DNA of 64,000 bases from Phytophthora colocasiae (GCA_018806915.1 JAGKQI010000035.1:158322-222321); one strand, 5' to 3'; positions 44,201-57,243 are shown, counted from the first letter of the stretch. Translations and numbers: made by a program. Notes: a model not told the origin generated them from the letters alone.

Positions 44201-47200
44201 GTACAATTCTCAAGTACCGTACTTCAAAATGACTGTAGCAACTCCAGATTCCGTTCGTTTTACGTTCTTACTGCGTACTTTAACAGCGGCCAAGAGACCT
44301 GCGTATGTCACTGGAGTCACAGGAACCGGAAAAACCGTGATCGTTCAGGATTTACTGCAAGAATTAACGTCTGGGCCGATTGTATCCAGTGAAGGAGCAG
44401 AAGGAGGCTCCATCCGCTCCAGCGTCGAATTTCATGACGATTTTCATTAATTTCTCGGCTCAAACGTCCTCTTTAGTCACGCAGTTAACGATTGAAAATA
44501 AGCTCGAGAAGAAGCGAAAAAATCTGTTAGGTCCAGTGGCTGGCAAGCGGATGATTATCTTCGTGGATGATGTAAATCTCCCAGCAGTCGAAGAGTATGG
44601 AGCTCAAGCTCCTATCGAATTATTGCGTCAGTTCCTAGATTTCGGCGGATTTTATGATCGGGATAAACTGTTTTGGAAAGATATTGCTGATACAATGTTG
44701 TTAGCAGCTGCTGCTCCTGCTGGAGGAGGAAGATCCCACTGCACCCCTCGCTTTGTACGGCACTTCCACGTCTTGAGCATGTACCCGGCAGGAGAAACCT
44801 CTCTGAAGATGATTTTTGCGTCGATTTTAGGCGGATTTTTCGAAAAATTCGCCCCGTCAGTAAAAGCAATGAAAGACGGGATTATCTCGAGTATCATTGA
44901 GATTTACAACCGCGTAACACTGGAGTTACTGCCGACGCCCAATAAATTCCACTACACATTTAATCTTCGGGATGTTTCGAAAGTTTTCCAAGGAATTCTC
45001 ATGGTCACACCTGGAAAGTGCCCAGACGCAGACTCGATGAACCGATTGTGGGTGCACGAGGCCTCCCGCGTGTTCCAGGACCGCCTGATTAATACAAGTG
45101 ACCAAGTATGGTTCGAGGAGCTCGTGTGCTCGTTGTTGCAGCGCTTTTTCAACTGCAATTGGGCTCGAGAGACGCTTTTCCACTCGCCTTGTCCTCTAAC
45201 TTTTGGAGATTTTCAAACCAGGAGTACCTACACCCCTGTACGAACACTGCAACGACGTATCCAAAGTTACCAAGATCATGGACGATTTTTTGGAGAATTA
45301 CAACGTCACTTTCGCGAATAAAATGAATCTGGTTTTCTTCCGAGATGCCATCGCACATTTATCCCGATTAGTTCGTATTTTACGTCAACCCAGAGGCAAC
45401 GCGATGCTGATTGGTGTTGGAGGAAGTGGTAAACAGTCTCTAGCTCGCCTTGGAGCGTTTATGGTGGAAGCCAAGTGCGTACAGATCGAAATTACAAGAG
45501 GATACGGTACGAATGAATTCCATGAAGATTTAAAGAAACTCATGATCAGCGCTGGCGTTGGAGGTCAATCCACCGTCTTCCTGTTTACAGACAGTCAGAT
45601 CGTCGAAGAGAGCTTCTTGGAGGATATTAACAACGTTTTAAACAGTGGAGAAGTGCCGAATCTCTTCCCTCAGGATGAAATGGATCGGATCATCGGAGAT
45701 ATGAGACCAGTTCTTAAAGCCATGGAGATTCCCGAAACAAGAGACAACTGTGTGTCTACTTTCATTGAAAGAGTGCGTAATTATCTACATATTGTCTTGG
45801 CGATGTCTCCAGTCGGTTCAGCACTTCGAATTCGTTGTCGTGCTTTCCCTTCGTTGATTAACTGCTGTACTATCGACTGGTACATGAATTGGCCACGTGA
45901 AGCACTACAATCTGTCGCTGATCGACTGCTTGCTAGTGTTTCTTTGCCTTCAGAAGACGTACGTACTGCTCTAGTGGATATGTGCTCGATAGTTCACACA
46001 ACATCCAACGATTTCGGAGAGGATTTTCTCGCTCAATTGCAGAGATATGTGTACACGACACCTAAAAGTTATCTCGATCTCATTGGATTATATCTAAAGA
46101 TGCTACAGGAGAAACGAGCTGTACTGCAAACGATCAAGAATCGAATGGAAGTGGGTGTGAAGAAGCTCGAGGAGACTAACAGCATCGTGGATTCACTAAA
46201 ATCCGAACTTATCGAGTTACAGCCGATTTTAGCCAAAAAAGCTATTGAGGCAGAAGAATTACTGAAACGTGTGTCTGTAGATCAAAAGGCAGCTGCAGTT
46301 GTACGTGAAAGAGTCTCACAGGATGAAGCTACAGTCACGAAACAAGCAGAGGAAGTGGCTGTGGTCCAGGCTGACGCTCAAAAAGATCTGGATGTAGCCA
46401 TGCCAGCTCTGAACAATGCAATCAAAGCGCTGGATAGTTTGTCCAAGAACGATATTACAGAAGTTAAATCGTTCGCGAAGCCTCCAGAAGCAGTGGAGAC
46501 AGTTATGAATGCTGTTTGTCTGCTGTTCAACGAGAAGCAGAGCTGGGATGGAGCCAAGAAAATCCTAGGTGATGTGACTTTTCTGGATAAACTGAAAAAC
46601 TTCGACAAGGATAATATCCCACCTGCCACTTTGAAGAAATTAGGGAAAGCTGTAGCTGAGCCTGGGATGGCAGTGGAAGTCGTATCTAAAGTATCCAAAG
46701 CAGCAACGTCACTTTGTATGTGGGTGCACGCCATGGACGTGTACTCGAAAGTGGCGAAAGAAGTTGGACCCAAGAAGGAAAATCTGGAGAGAATGAACCA
46801 GAAACTCGCAGAAGCGAACGCGATTTTATCCCAAAAGCAAGAAGAACTTCGTGTGGTGAATGAAAACGTAGCCATGTTAGAAAAACAGTGCAAAGATACT
46901 CTGGACGAGAAGGATAAACTCGCGAATGACGCTGCGGTGACCGAAAAACGTCTCGTTCGAGCTGAAAAACTCATTTCCGGATTATCCGTAGAAGGTGCTC
47001 GTTGGAAAGAGAGTGTGGCGTCTTTAGCGGAGTCGATTCTGGCTTTAATCGGTGATACATTCCTCGCTGCTGCGTGTATTTCATACTACGGACCATTCAC
47101 CGGAGGTTTTCGCCAACGAATTGTCGACCAATGGGTTAATCAGACTCAATCTCTAGGAATTCCTTGCTCTCCAGGCTACAGTTTATCCACGACACTGGGA

Positions 47201-50200
47201 AGTCCAGTGGAAATACGAGAGTGGCAGTTGAATGGCCTCCCCACAGACTCCACATCCACTGACAATGCGATTCTGGTGACCAGAGGCGAGCGTTGGCCGT
47301 TGATGATCGATCCACAGGGTCAAGCGAATAAATGGATAAAGAAAACCTTAGATCAAAAGCTAGAAGCTACGAAAATGACGAACGCCAATCTGCTCAGATC
47401 GTTGGAAACCTGTATCCGAAATGGCAAATCTCTGTTGATTGAGGATATTGACGAGACTTTAGAGCCTTCACTGGAGCCGATATTGCAAAAGGCCATTTAC
47501 AAACAAGGTGGAAGGGTTTTAATTCGTCTTGGAGATTCCGATGTCGACTATGACCCAGCATTTAAGCTTTTCCTTACCACGAAGTTGCCCAATCCGCATT
47601 ATTTACCAGAAGTTTACATCAAAGTGACGGTGATCAACTTTACAGTCACAATGGATGGATTAGAAGATCAACTTCTAGGGGATGTTGTACGTCACGAACG
47701 TCCAGATATCGAAGAGAAGAAAAATCGACTGGTGGTGACGATGGCACAGGATAAAAAACAGCTCCAGGAAATCGAAGACCGGATTCTTAAGCAGCTTTCC
47801 GAGTCTGCGGAAACGTTCTAGATGATCAGGATTTAATCGATACCTTGCAATCCTCGAACATCACATCTCGGATTATTAAGGAGCGTGTTGTGGAATCGGA
47901 AAGCACGGAGATTGAAATTAATCGAGCAAGAGAAGAGTACCGTTGTGTGGCTACTCGAGGTTCGATTATCTACTTCGTCGTGGCCAATCTCGCCCTAATC
48001 GACCCCATGTACCAGTACTCGTTGCCGTTTTTCCAGCGATTATTCAATATTTGTTTCGACGAAGCTCCCAAGGCTGAAAATCTGCAAAAAAGACTGAACA
48101 ACCTCACGGATTTTCAGACGAGATACATTTACGTGAATATCTGTCGAGGGCTTTTCGAAGTGCACAAAGTGTTATTCTCCATGCTGATCTGCTGTAAAAT
48201 CCTGCTTCATTCGGGTAAAATCTCGTCGCGAGAGTGGTCTTTTTATCTTCGAGGAGCTCCAGGCGCTGATCGATCCACACAGCAGATAAATCCGCAGCCA
48301 ACGCACATCAGTGAAGCGCAATGGGATTTAATCTCTGAGTTGGAGACGGTAGTAACTGGTTACACTGAAGTTGACGGCCAAAAGACCGAAGTGAATGGAT
48401 TCCAGGGCCTCTGCGCTTCGTTGACCAACGTCTGGCCACGTTGGATAAATTGGCTGGAATCTCCGGATTTTCTTTCGAACCCAGCATCTTGTCCTGGTAA
48501 CTATGGCTCCACACTCACAGCTTTCCAGAAAGTGCTGCTTTTACGAGGTTTAGCCGAGGAAAAAGCGCCTCAAGCGGTTTTAAACATGATTTCCACCGAA
48601 ATGGGCAATGAATTCGGCCGCAACGCGTCCACAACCATGGAGGAAATCTACAACGACACAGACCGTAAAACCCCGTGCATCTTCGTATTATCCGCAGGCG
48701 CTGATCCAACTGGGATGTTGCTGCGATTTGCCAAAGAAATGTCTTTTATCGACCGTCTGCACCTCATTTCTCTTGGACAAGGCCAAGGTCCACGAGCGGA
48801 GAAGCTCATCGAGAGCAGCCAAGGCTCGGGGGACTGGGTTTTGCTGCAAAACTGCCATTTAGCCAAGAGTTGGATGCCAAAACTCGAGAAACTGGTGGAG
48901 GATATGGGTCAACGGACAGACGAACAGTGTCAAACGACTTTCCGGTTGTTCCTCACGAGTTTTCCAGCTGCGTATTTCCCCGTTACAGTGCTTCAGAACG
49001 GGATTAAACTCACGAATGAGCCTCCGAAAGGTATCCGAGCCAATCTCCTGCGGTCGTTCAACACGTTATTGTCGGAAGAAGTACTGGAAAGCTTCCATTA
49101 CCTCGGGAATTTCGATACTGGAGAGTCGAAAGACCACGTCTGGAAGTCGCTACTGTGTGCACTCACGTTCTTCCACGCAATCGTCCAGGAAAGACGTAAG
49201 TTTGGAGCCCTGGGCTGGAATATCAAGTACGAATTTAACGATACCGACCTGGAGACTTCCCTTGCAAGTTTACGGAAATTCTTGGAGGAACAACCTATTA
49301 TCCCTTGGGACGCTCTGCGGTATGTTACCGGTCAGATCAACTACGGCGGACGAGTGACGGACGACTGGGATCGACGCTGTCTTACCAGTATACTCAGTAA
49401 CTTTTACACCCCAGAAGTGCTCAACACTGGTCATTCGTACTCTTCTTCTGGCATGTATCACGTGCCAACGGAACTCGCACATGGGAATATCCAGACGTAC
49501 TTAAGTGGACTTCCAGCTTTCGACAACCCGGAACTCTTCGGCATGCACGAGAACGCCAACGTCACGTACGAACGCAACGAAAGCGCCAATATGATGCAGT
49601 TGATTTTAAGTCTAGAGCCTCGAGATGGAGGTGGAGGAGGTGGGAAATCCAACGACCAAAGAGTACTTGACCTCGCTGTCTCCATCCAGGAACATCTTCC
49701 AGCTGATCTCAATGTGGAAGAAGCTGGACCCACGACGTTCAAGACTCGAGAAGTGGCTGGAACTGTCGTGATGGACTCTTTAGCCACTGTTTTAGGCCAA
49801 GAAGTCATCAAGTTCAACACACTTTTACGTCGGATGCGGACGTCACTGAGAGATATCCAGAAGGCTATCAACGGGCTCATCGTCATGTCCTCCGAACTGG
49901 ATAATATGTACATGGCGTTTCTCAACGGCAAAGTGCCTCAGCTCTGGTCTTCCGTGAGCTTTGCATCGCTTAAACCACTGGCTTCTTGGGTTCGAGATCT
50001 TCTTGACCGTGTGACGTTCTTCCGGGAGTGGCTACTTCATGGCGAACCGGTGGTTTTCCAGCTCAACGTCTTCTTTTTCCCTCAAGGTTTCATGACTGGC
50101 ACGTTGCAGAACTTCGCGAGGAAATACCAGACTGCAATCGACTCTCTGGCCTTCACTTTCACTGTGATCGACGTCGAGAATGCCCAGCAGCTCACTCAGA

Positions 50201-50541
50201 GCCCCACAGACGGCATCTATATCGACGGTTTGTGGCTGCAAGGAGCCAAATGGTCCCCTACACGTCGCCTGGTTGAAGATGCCAAGCCAGGAGAAATGTT
50301 TTCCGCCATGTCCATCGTCCATTTCTTACCAGCGACATCTGCAGTGGCCAGTAACCCGACAGTTAGTCCAGGAATCATGATGTATCCATGTCCAGTGTAC
50401 AAGACATCGGTGCGTCAAGGTACCTTGTCCACCACGGGTATCTCGACCAACTACGTCATCGCCGTGCAGCTTCCGAGTGATAAACCACCTAACTACTGGG
50501 TCATGATGGGCGCTGCGTTCTTGCTCAATCTGGACAACTAA
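38209..50541 (+). CDS. axonemal dynein heavy chain, about 4,110 codons, with four single-base frame breaks
   Basis: Motor subunit of a flagellar (inner-arm type) dynein, needed for zoospore swimming. From ATG 38209 the sequence runs through the tail and linker, then AAA1 with P-loop GPAGTGKTE (42441-42464) and CLDEFNRID, AAA2 GPTGAGKTS (43281), AAA3 GVTGTGKTV (44312), AAA4 GVGGSGKQS (45412), the coiled-coil stalk with microtubule-binding tip (about 46090-47000), AAA5-6 and the C-terminal domain ending at 50541. The length fits single-headed axonemal chains. Frame changes occur near 41070, 44420, 45205 and 47805. Each interrupts a conserved block by one base with no GT-AG intron possible, while all P-loops are intact. 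Either assembly indels or a recent pseudogene; the former seems likelier. Confidence 0.9.
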
Positions 50542-50874
50542 CAACATACACATTAGGTCAGCTGGCCGAAGCCGACGTAATGTAAAAACAACGTGGCATT
50601 ATCTCTCTTGTCGTTAAACTGGGAGTCCAACTCGCTGGACGCCCTGTACACAAGGCTCGTGGCCTCCTGCAAGCAGCAATTGCATTGCCTTTCACTCTGC
50701 TCCTTTCTGTGATACACTACTACTTGGTCCTTCTCCAAAAAAGGGTCCTTCCTCCCTGTGTCCTTGTGGATTAATCTGCGTCCAGTAAGGGGAAAAATCA
50801 GTCCACCGTCCGCGCTCTAATACGAGTCCATGGAGATCGTGGACGCTCGAGAGGATGCAGGCATGAACATACTG
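50542..50874. other. short convergent spacer between the dynein and PX genes
   Basis: About 330 bp between two convergent 3' ends. A 60-codon minus-strand frame (50738-50553) lacks an ATG and motifs. No gene is called. Confidence 0.5.
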
Positions 50875-51694
50875 TCACGCATACTGGGCGTGAGCGTCGA
50901 GATGCTCTCTGGAACCCACACTGAACGATCGGTCCACTCGCTTGCTCTTGCGCTTGTACACGCACGTGTCCTTATCTATCCGGATGCCCCACTGGAACTC
51001 GTCGGCCTTGGTCACGACGTCCAGGAACTCGTTCAGCTTGGCAATACGGTCAATAATCAATTGATCCGAGAAGAAACCGGTTAAGCTCTGAGTCTGCAGC
51101 TCTGGGATATCATGCTCACTGTTGGGGTTCTTGGCCTTGAGCGTTGCAGCCAAATTCCTGGATATTATCATTTTAGTTTGAAAGAACCGACATACATCTT
51201 CCGGCAAAGATTACGTACAAGAAGGTGCTGTATCGATGCCAAAGCACCAACGTGCCTCGGATGTCTGTCTCGATCTGCAGTTTGTACTCGACGTACTGTC
51301 GGCCCTGTTTGGTCTTAATACGGCTGCAAAGAATACATATACCGTCAATGATCAAGGAACCCCTTTTCATACATATATAGTCAATTCGATCGTACCTGTC
51401 CACCACCTTGGCCGAGAGCAACGAAATCTCGCGCATTTGGTCGATTTTAGTCTGGTATGAGTCCAGCGTCTGCCTCAGCTGCACGTGTTCGCGACGTAGG
51501 TCCACACTGGCGTTTTGCAGTGCCATATTAAGGATCGACGCGCGAAGTTTCTCGTTCTCCTCCTCGAGTTGACGCTTCTTGGACGCTGCCTCGGCTAGCT
51601 GCGCCTCATACTGACGTGCAGACTCCTCTGCCTTGGCCACTTTGTCTGCTGCGTCCGACAGCACACGCTCCGTTCGCTTCGTCGGTGTGCCCAT
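50875..51694 (-). CDS. coiled-coil plus PX-domain protein, 228 residues
   Basis: Likely a phosphoinositide-binding protein of the sorting-nexin type. Three exons on the minus strand (51694-51396, 51323-51219, 51157-50875) have GT-AG introns and matching phases. Residues 1 to about 95 are a charged coiled coil (ADKVAKAEESARQYEAQLAE onward). The PX domain follows: QYVEYKLQIETDI, then the signature LVLWHRYSTFLNL with the lipid-binding Arg-Tyr-Ser, a proline-poor loop, and FFSDQLIIDRIAKLNEFLDV, matching the PX helix with Arg and the closing leucines. There is no BAR domain. It is convergent with the dynein gene. The PX identification is from pattern only. Confidence 0.72.
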
Positions 51695-52880
51695 TCCTGT
51701 GTGTTGCTACGTGTTGTGTCGAGAGGTCTATCCGTTTTTTTTGCCACGCACGTATATGCACACTTTGTGTTAGTTGCTAAACGTGTTGTTACCGTTTTGT
51801 GTGAAGAGACAAAGGGGGGAGAGAAGACTTTTCTCTTCTTTATGTCACTTACGGTGCGGGGGGAGGAGGGGGATTAGCCTAAAGCGACAGGGGGGAAGCG
51901 CCGCCGGTTGAGAAAACTGGTTTCTGCTTCTCGTTCGGTTTGCTCCTGCGGCTGATGCAAGACAACTTGACGGCGCAAATGCAGCAGCTGGTTGTCTCCC
52001 TGCTCGACGTTCAGTTTCGCTCTGCGAGGCACGCCATTGGTCGAGAGATGTCTGCCCACGAGGTGACGTAAAGAAAGAGCTATTTCACTATGATTTGCGC
52101 TAAAAACGACGAATTGGACTAAAAGTAGGCTGGACGGCAGAGGCTTGGTGCTGCTGTAGTAATGCGAGCAATGCTCGCGGCATTGATCATGTCTCCGTAG
52201 CACATTAATCCTTTTCTTGGGGCGAGTGCTCCTTTGCATCGGGTCTCCGCAGCCCTTGCTTGGGGCGAGTCCTCCTTTGCATCATGATTAGCGGCGCGTG
52301 CATCGAACGATGGTATTTTAACGACGTCGTCGCGTTGCGTCGCTGTAGGAGTGGGAGCGCCACGTCAGTACATTCCACAGCAAGACGATGCGCTTGTTCG
52401 TCTTGAGCGAGGCTTGGTGGGCTCTGGAGTGAAGTCCGGTGCATGTAGTAGGGACCTTTTGCTCTTATTACTTCTAGCGACAACGGTCTCACATATTAGA
52501 CCGGTGCTGCAGTGACTGCAGGCAATTCGGTACAGCCAAAGAGGCGGCGACAAACAAGCAGTGAATTGCGGTGGGACGGGCTTACAGCGCTGAGGAGCCT
52601 GATAAAGCCGGGCGGTCAGACGCGAACGCGAATTGGCGCAAGGGTGCATTGCTATCAAATTGATACTGTACAGTACCAGTACTTCCACAATAGAAATGCT
52701 CAGCAAAATGGTTGTCCTAATCATGTATGTAGATGACTCGAGAGGCGAATCCCCAGCGAACTCTCCTACGTGTAAGCTTAATTAACAGCATCCAGCGCAA
52801 AGGCTTTGGCAAAGCTGGATACGCTTCAACCTTCTACTGGTACAGCAATACCAATCTTGCCCAATTCTCTACGGGTAGTA
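51695..52880. other. intergenic region with a direct repeat
   Basis: No gene recognised in about 1.2 kb. CTTGGGGCGAGT followed by CTCCTTTGCATC occurs twice (about 52213-52237 and 52258-52282). The palindromic CTGCAGTGACTGCAG lies near 52507. Short minus-strand frames here have no motifs. Confidence 0.45.
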
Positions 52881-53412
52881 CCGTAATATCGGTGTCAAGT
52901 GTCCGCTTTTGTTAACTGTCACCCCTATTCTAGCCAATCACAGACCTGATAGCGCAACAGCCAAGTAGGATTTGCTCCGCTTTGTCAAGTGTCACCCCTC
53001 AGTATTTTTGAAGCCAGTCGCATAGTCCGAACAACCGAAGAGCAGAGAAGTGAACACTGTTCACCGAACAGGGGTGAAATGGTGGTGAGGAGACGGTTGG
53101 AAACCAAGGCTAAAGTCTGAAACTTTTGCATTCAAGGCTGCTGCGCTTTGCATGTATGAAACCTGCAGCATGCGCGTCGTTATTACCATGTCCTATTTTC
53201 TATCTCTGGTAGCTTTAATATTCCTAGTAATAAACTACCGGTGTCTTCACTTCTGCAGAGTACAATACAATGCTGGAGTTGGAAGTTGCATCGTTGTACG
53301 ACTTGCAAACAGCTGCGGCGGGTTTCTCTTATCTCTACACTGCACCTTGAGTTTATCCCTATCATTGGATTTGTTGGCACCAGGGGGGTGACACTTGACA
53401 CCGATATTACGG
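52881..53412. mobile_element. mariner-like MITE
   Basis: A 532-bp element with perfect inverted ends beginning CCGTAATATCGGTGTCAAGT, flanked by TA on each side (52879-52880 and 53413-53414). The match extends to 26 bp if the flanking bases are counted. No transposase is encoded. Internally, TGTCACCCCT motifs recur. TA target and this terminal structure suggest mobilisation by a Tc1/mariner transposase. It ends about 90 bp before the ferric-reductase reading frame. Confidence 0.8.
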
Positions 53413-53498
53413 TACTTGTGCATGCCCTAAAAGCAAAGGAATCAGGCAGCATGATTGGTCAATTCTGCTGACTACCCGCAAGCATTCTGATCACCGGA

Positions 53499-55883
53499 TT
53501 GCTCTCGGATTATGAGTGTACGCGTGGACATGGAGCGCCACCGAGCCCTTCGTTCTCTCCGGCCTCGTTCACCTGGAGAGACCGGACTCCAGACCTTGAT
53601 CTGCTCTTAGACCAAGACCTGGACGACGACGAGTTCGACCGCCTCATCGCTTCGCGCACATCTCCCACCGGTTCGAAACGCAGTGGCATGAGGCTTTTGC
53701 AAAAGCCACAGAAAGCGGCGGCACTGCAAATGCTCTCGAATGCAAAACGCAGTGGTGCTAAAGTGTTTCTAAAAATTTGCAGTGCGTGGATTCTCTTCGG
53801 TCTGTTGTGGATCCGCTGGCCGATTTACTACCGAGAAGTGTTTCCGTCATTGGAAACGCGATTAGGTGACAAAATGGAGGTGGAACCTTTCGTGGTTTCC
53901 GTTGCTCTGGTGTTTCCTTTCCTTTTGGCCGGCGCAATTTTCTATTGGAAACAAGAATCTGTCGGTTCTTTGGCCAATTGGGGAAAGCAACTAAAGGTTT
54001 TACAGTGGGTGAAAAGACATCCAAGTATCGGCAAAAGTTTCGGATTCGACGCTGTTGATGTGGTTTTAATCTGTGGTTTTTTGCTGTTGCAACTGAACCT
54101 GGTGGTGGGGAAATTACTGATCGACAAGGAAAATGGCAAATTGGCGAAATCGGGATATCTGGACCGTACAGCACGTGCTTTCGGTATGAACGGGCTGTAT
54201 GCAATGGTTTTATCAGTGGTTCTTGTTGCACGACAGTCGTTTTTGCACAAATTCTTCGGCTTATCCGGTGAACGGGCGGCACGATATCACGTTTTAAGTG
54301 GTCAATTTGGCTTTGTCATGCTCATGTTGCATGGTGTGCTGTACATTTTGGTGTGGTACATGCAAGGCAAGGTGGAAAAGATGCTATTCCCATGTTTGGA
54401 TGAAAGCTGCACACCAAAACAACAATACGGTACAACTCGAAATTTTTTCGGGGCTGTTGCGCTATTGCCATTATTGATTGTCGCAGTTTCCTCGATGGAG
54501 TGGGTGCGACGTCGATTTTTCCAACGTTTTATCATGTTACACTGCTTGAGCGCAATTTTTGTGGTGTTCACAGCTTTGCACTATTACGCTGCGTTGTTCT
54601 GGCTCGTACCGGCAATTGTGTTGTACGGAATCTACCGTACCGTTTCAGCTTTTGGTCGTGGAAAAGCAAGTGTGGTATCGGCAACTGTAATGAGTCACAA
54701 AGTTTTTCAATTGGAACTGCGACGTTCGACTTCAGGAAGATCAGATTTTTTACCAGGACAGTACGTCTACATTAAAGTGGATGTAATTGGCAACCAGTGG
54801 CATCCGTTTACCATCAGTTCCAGTCCGCTACGGAATCGTCACTCGTTCCTGCTTGATGCCAAGGTACAAGGACCTTTCACCTCTCAACTAGTGACATTGA
54901 TGAAAACACACCAGCTTAACACTGTCCATGTGGATGGATACTACGGCTCCGAAATCAAGCTATCTCCCTCACATGATTTTTGTAGCAGGAGGCAGTGGAA
55001 TGACCCCGTTTCTAAGTGTTCTGGATCACATTAGGGCTCTTGCGGACGCTGAACATCGTGATGAAGTGTCACTAGATAACTCCGAAATGCCGACCACCGT
55101 GTGGATTATCTGGACATGTCGTGACTTGGAGTTTCTAGAAGCAAACGCAGAATTGCTGGATGCAGTGAATCGTTGTTCGCGGTGGAAATGCAAAATATGG
55201 CTACATCATACTCGTGCCAATGGAGTTGGATACGATGAGGACGACGACGATACCCAAACGGAGCCGGATGATCTATCAGAAGAAGCTTCTCCACGTGCTC
55301 AACGCTTCTATCCGTCGTCATTAGAGCGTCATGCATTTTCAGGGCATAACTACATGCTGGGTCTTCCGTTGTTTATCGGAACGACACTAGGTTGTGTGTT
55401 GTTGATGCTGTGGGTATTCAGGCTTCAAGGGTTTACCGCCAGATCGTTCACTAGACGGACGCTGTTGCTGGTTGCAGGTGCGATTGGTGCTGGCTATTGG
55501 TGCCAGTGTCGTGTTGTATCTCGTTAAAACGTTTGAATGCCAAAACGACGACGGACGAAACGGAGCCATGGGGTGCTGGCAATGGGAGAAATGGAAGTGG
55601 AGGCTTTGATGTGTCAAGTCCTGCGCCACCTGCTACTCCCCGTTCAATGCCAACACCAGCGCAATCACTGCTTAACCGCAACTTCCTGATCGAAAAGGAG
55701 CGTCCAGATTTGAGTTCACGACTGCGTGCTGTACACAGTGAAATCCGTGAAAACTACGGTATGAAGGCAGATGTGGCTTTACTCGTGAGTGGGCCGGCAG
55801 ATCTGCAGTCGGACGCGTTGCTGCAAGCACGGGGGTTCCAAGAACCTGCTTTTGAGATGCACCAGAAATCCTTCCTGTTGTGA
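53499..55883 (+). CDS. ferric reductase/NADPH oxidase-like transmembrane flavocytochrome, frame-interrupted
   Basis: Plasma-membrane electron-transfer protein reducing Fe(III) or oxygen with NADPH. An acidic N-terminal cytosolic region is followed by several membrane segments. Haem-ligand histidines are in ARYHVLSGQFGFVMLMLHG and FIMLHCLSAIFVVFTALHYY. The FAD site is WHPFTISSSP and the NADPH site is FVAGGSGMTPFLS. The C-terminus ends VALLVSGPADL...FEMHQKSFLL, the expected last block. An extra membrane segment lies between the NADPH halves (55360-55510). The frame changes near 54980 and near 55500 by single bases, and there is no in-frame ATG near the 5' end, so the start is unresolved and may involve another frame error near 53530. 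Probably one gene of about 790 codons. Confidence 0.82.
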
Positions 55884-56145
55884 TTCCAGTATTTCTGTTG
55901 TTTTAGTATGATTCCCGAATGAGACCGTTATTCGATACTAAGTACATGTAGAACTACATATTGATTTCGTTTGGTACACGCATGGGTATGTAGGGAGTTC
56001 ATCATAGATGGAAAAACTGTAGTACACTATGATTTCCCTGTTTTCCAAATATCCATGTTTGTTTTGCCTTGGGTGTCCACGAGCCAGAATCATAAAACAT
56101 TGTCGGAGCCTTCATGATTTATTATCCGAGTGTGTTTCAGAAATC
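55884..56145. other. intergenic
   Basis: About 260 bp of A/T-rich sequence between the 3' ends of two convergent genes. Nothing identified. Confidence 0.5.
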
Positions 56146-56374
56146 TCATACTTCGCACGAGCAAGGACTGCCAGTGGTGCAGCTATCCGCGCAGCACTTA
56201 GTAAAATCTCCTCCACGCTTTTCACAGCACTGACTGATCTTGACGTTCGACTCAGGAGTAGGGGTTGTTGGCACATCCAACGCTGCTCGGGCAGTAGTTA
56301 GCCGCACCAGTGGGTGTGAAAGAGGTAGCGATGACGGCACCGACAAAGACCATAGCGCAAGTCTTGAAGTTCAT
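56146..56374 (-). CDS. small cysteine-rich secreted protein (SCR/PcF-like), frame-interrupted
   Basis: ATG 56374 opens a signal peptide (MNFKTCAMVFVGAVIATSF...GAA). The mature region starts with two cysteines, but that frame stops at 56252. A +1 frame continues with a cysteine-dense tail ending CSCEV at 56146 (paired CC twice and three more Cys). Together they would make a secreted protein of about 70 residues with an even spread of cysteines, typical of apoplastic SCR proteins such as the PcF family of Phytophthora. No splice pair fits the required phase, so the break is a single-base indel: either sequencing error or pseudogenisation. The family is inferred from size and cysteine pattern. 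Confidence 0.55.
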
Positions 56375-57243
56375 CTTTGGCGGGTTGGCTGAGTGAGACT
56401 TGGGGGTGAGGAGGCAAAAACAAAAATGAACTTGTTCCAGCTCATTGTGAAGGCCATAGACACCGTGTGCTTGAACCATTAATACAGCAACCTAGCGTGC
56501 TGTGCAAAGGTATAAAATGTTGATGCTACCATTTGGATGATGCTGCACTGTAACTCGATCAAATATTTGGGATAGTTTTGTAACAGGTTGGTTCCGGAGA
56601 CGAGCCAAAGCTGTGAACCGACCGCTCAGCGACTGCTTGAAGTGAGACGGCGAGAACTTCAACCTGGATCTGAGTTGGATCTTGAAGCCGTCTACGGGAG
56701 TGACACTGACTGCGATCGAAGTGCCAATAGGAGAGACCGTAGTGGATGACGGCACGAGTCACTTCGAAGTGCGATCTTGAATGGACGTGCACTACGAGAA
56801 GACGACGCACGATGAGCAAGCAGCCAGTTCGGAATTCGCAGGGTGGAGAGCAGTTTGCAATCCGACGGGTGATCAGTACGAAATCCGACGAGTGAGGTAC
56901 ACTCCTCAAACGACGAAGTGTGCACCAAAGCGACCGAGTGGTCGTACGAGAGGGAACAAAGGGCGGCGGTCTGAGGAGGGGCGTCAGGGACGCGGACTTC
57001 CAGGAGAGCACGTCAGATTCAAGCACCACGATAGGAGGACTATCAGGTTTCCAAGCGGTGACGAACGTGGCAGCCAGCAGTGAGCCTCGAGAGGAGACTC
57101 ACCTGGTACGGCCTGGAACGGAGTCGCGGGACTTGGAGGACGAGCAGTTAGTACTGTCGTGAGCGCAGGAGAACCAACGCGACTGACGTCTACGAAGGAA
57201 CGAAGGAACGAAAGACGAAAGTAGAAGTCTATTAGGCTTTTAA
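56375..57243. other. mostly non-coding; decayed coding remnant and probable LTR sequence
   Basis: A plus-strand reading at about 56645-56780 (GENFNLDLSWILKPSTGVTL, ending HFEVRS and stop) looks like the C-terminus of a lost protein, perhaps retroelement-derived. The part nearer 57150-57243 is probably U3 of the gypsy-2 LTR, with short GAAGGAAC repeats (57193-57215). I could not define the LTR's 5' edge. Confidence 0.35.

Noticed and set aside
41040..47830. Introns at the four dynein frame breaks
   Set aside because: Conserved protein blocks run right up to each break on both sides with only one base out of phase; there is no room for an intron.
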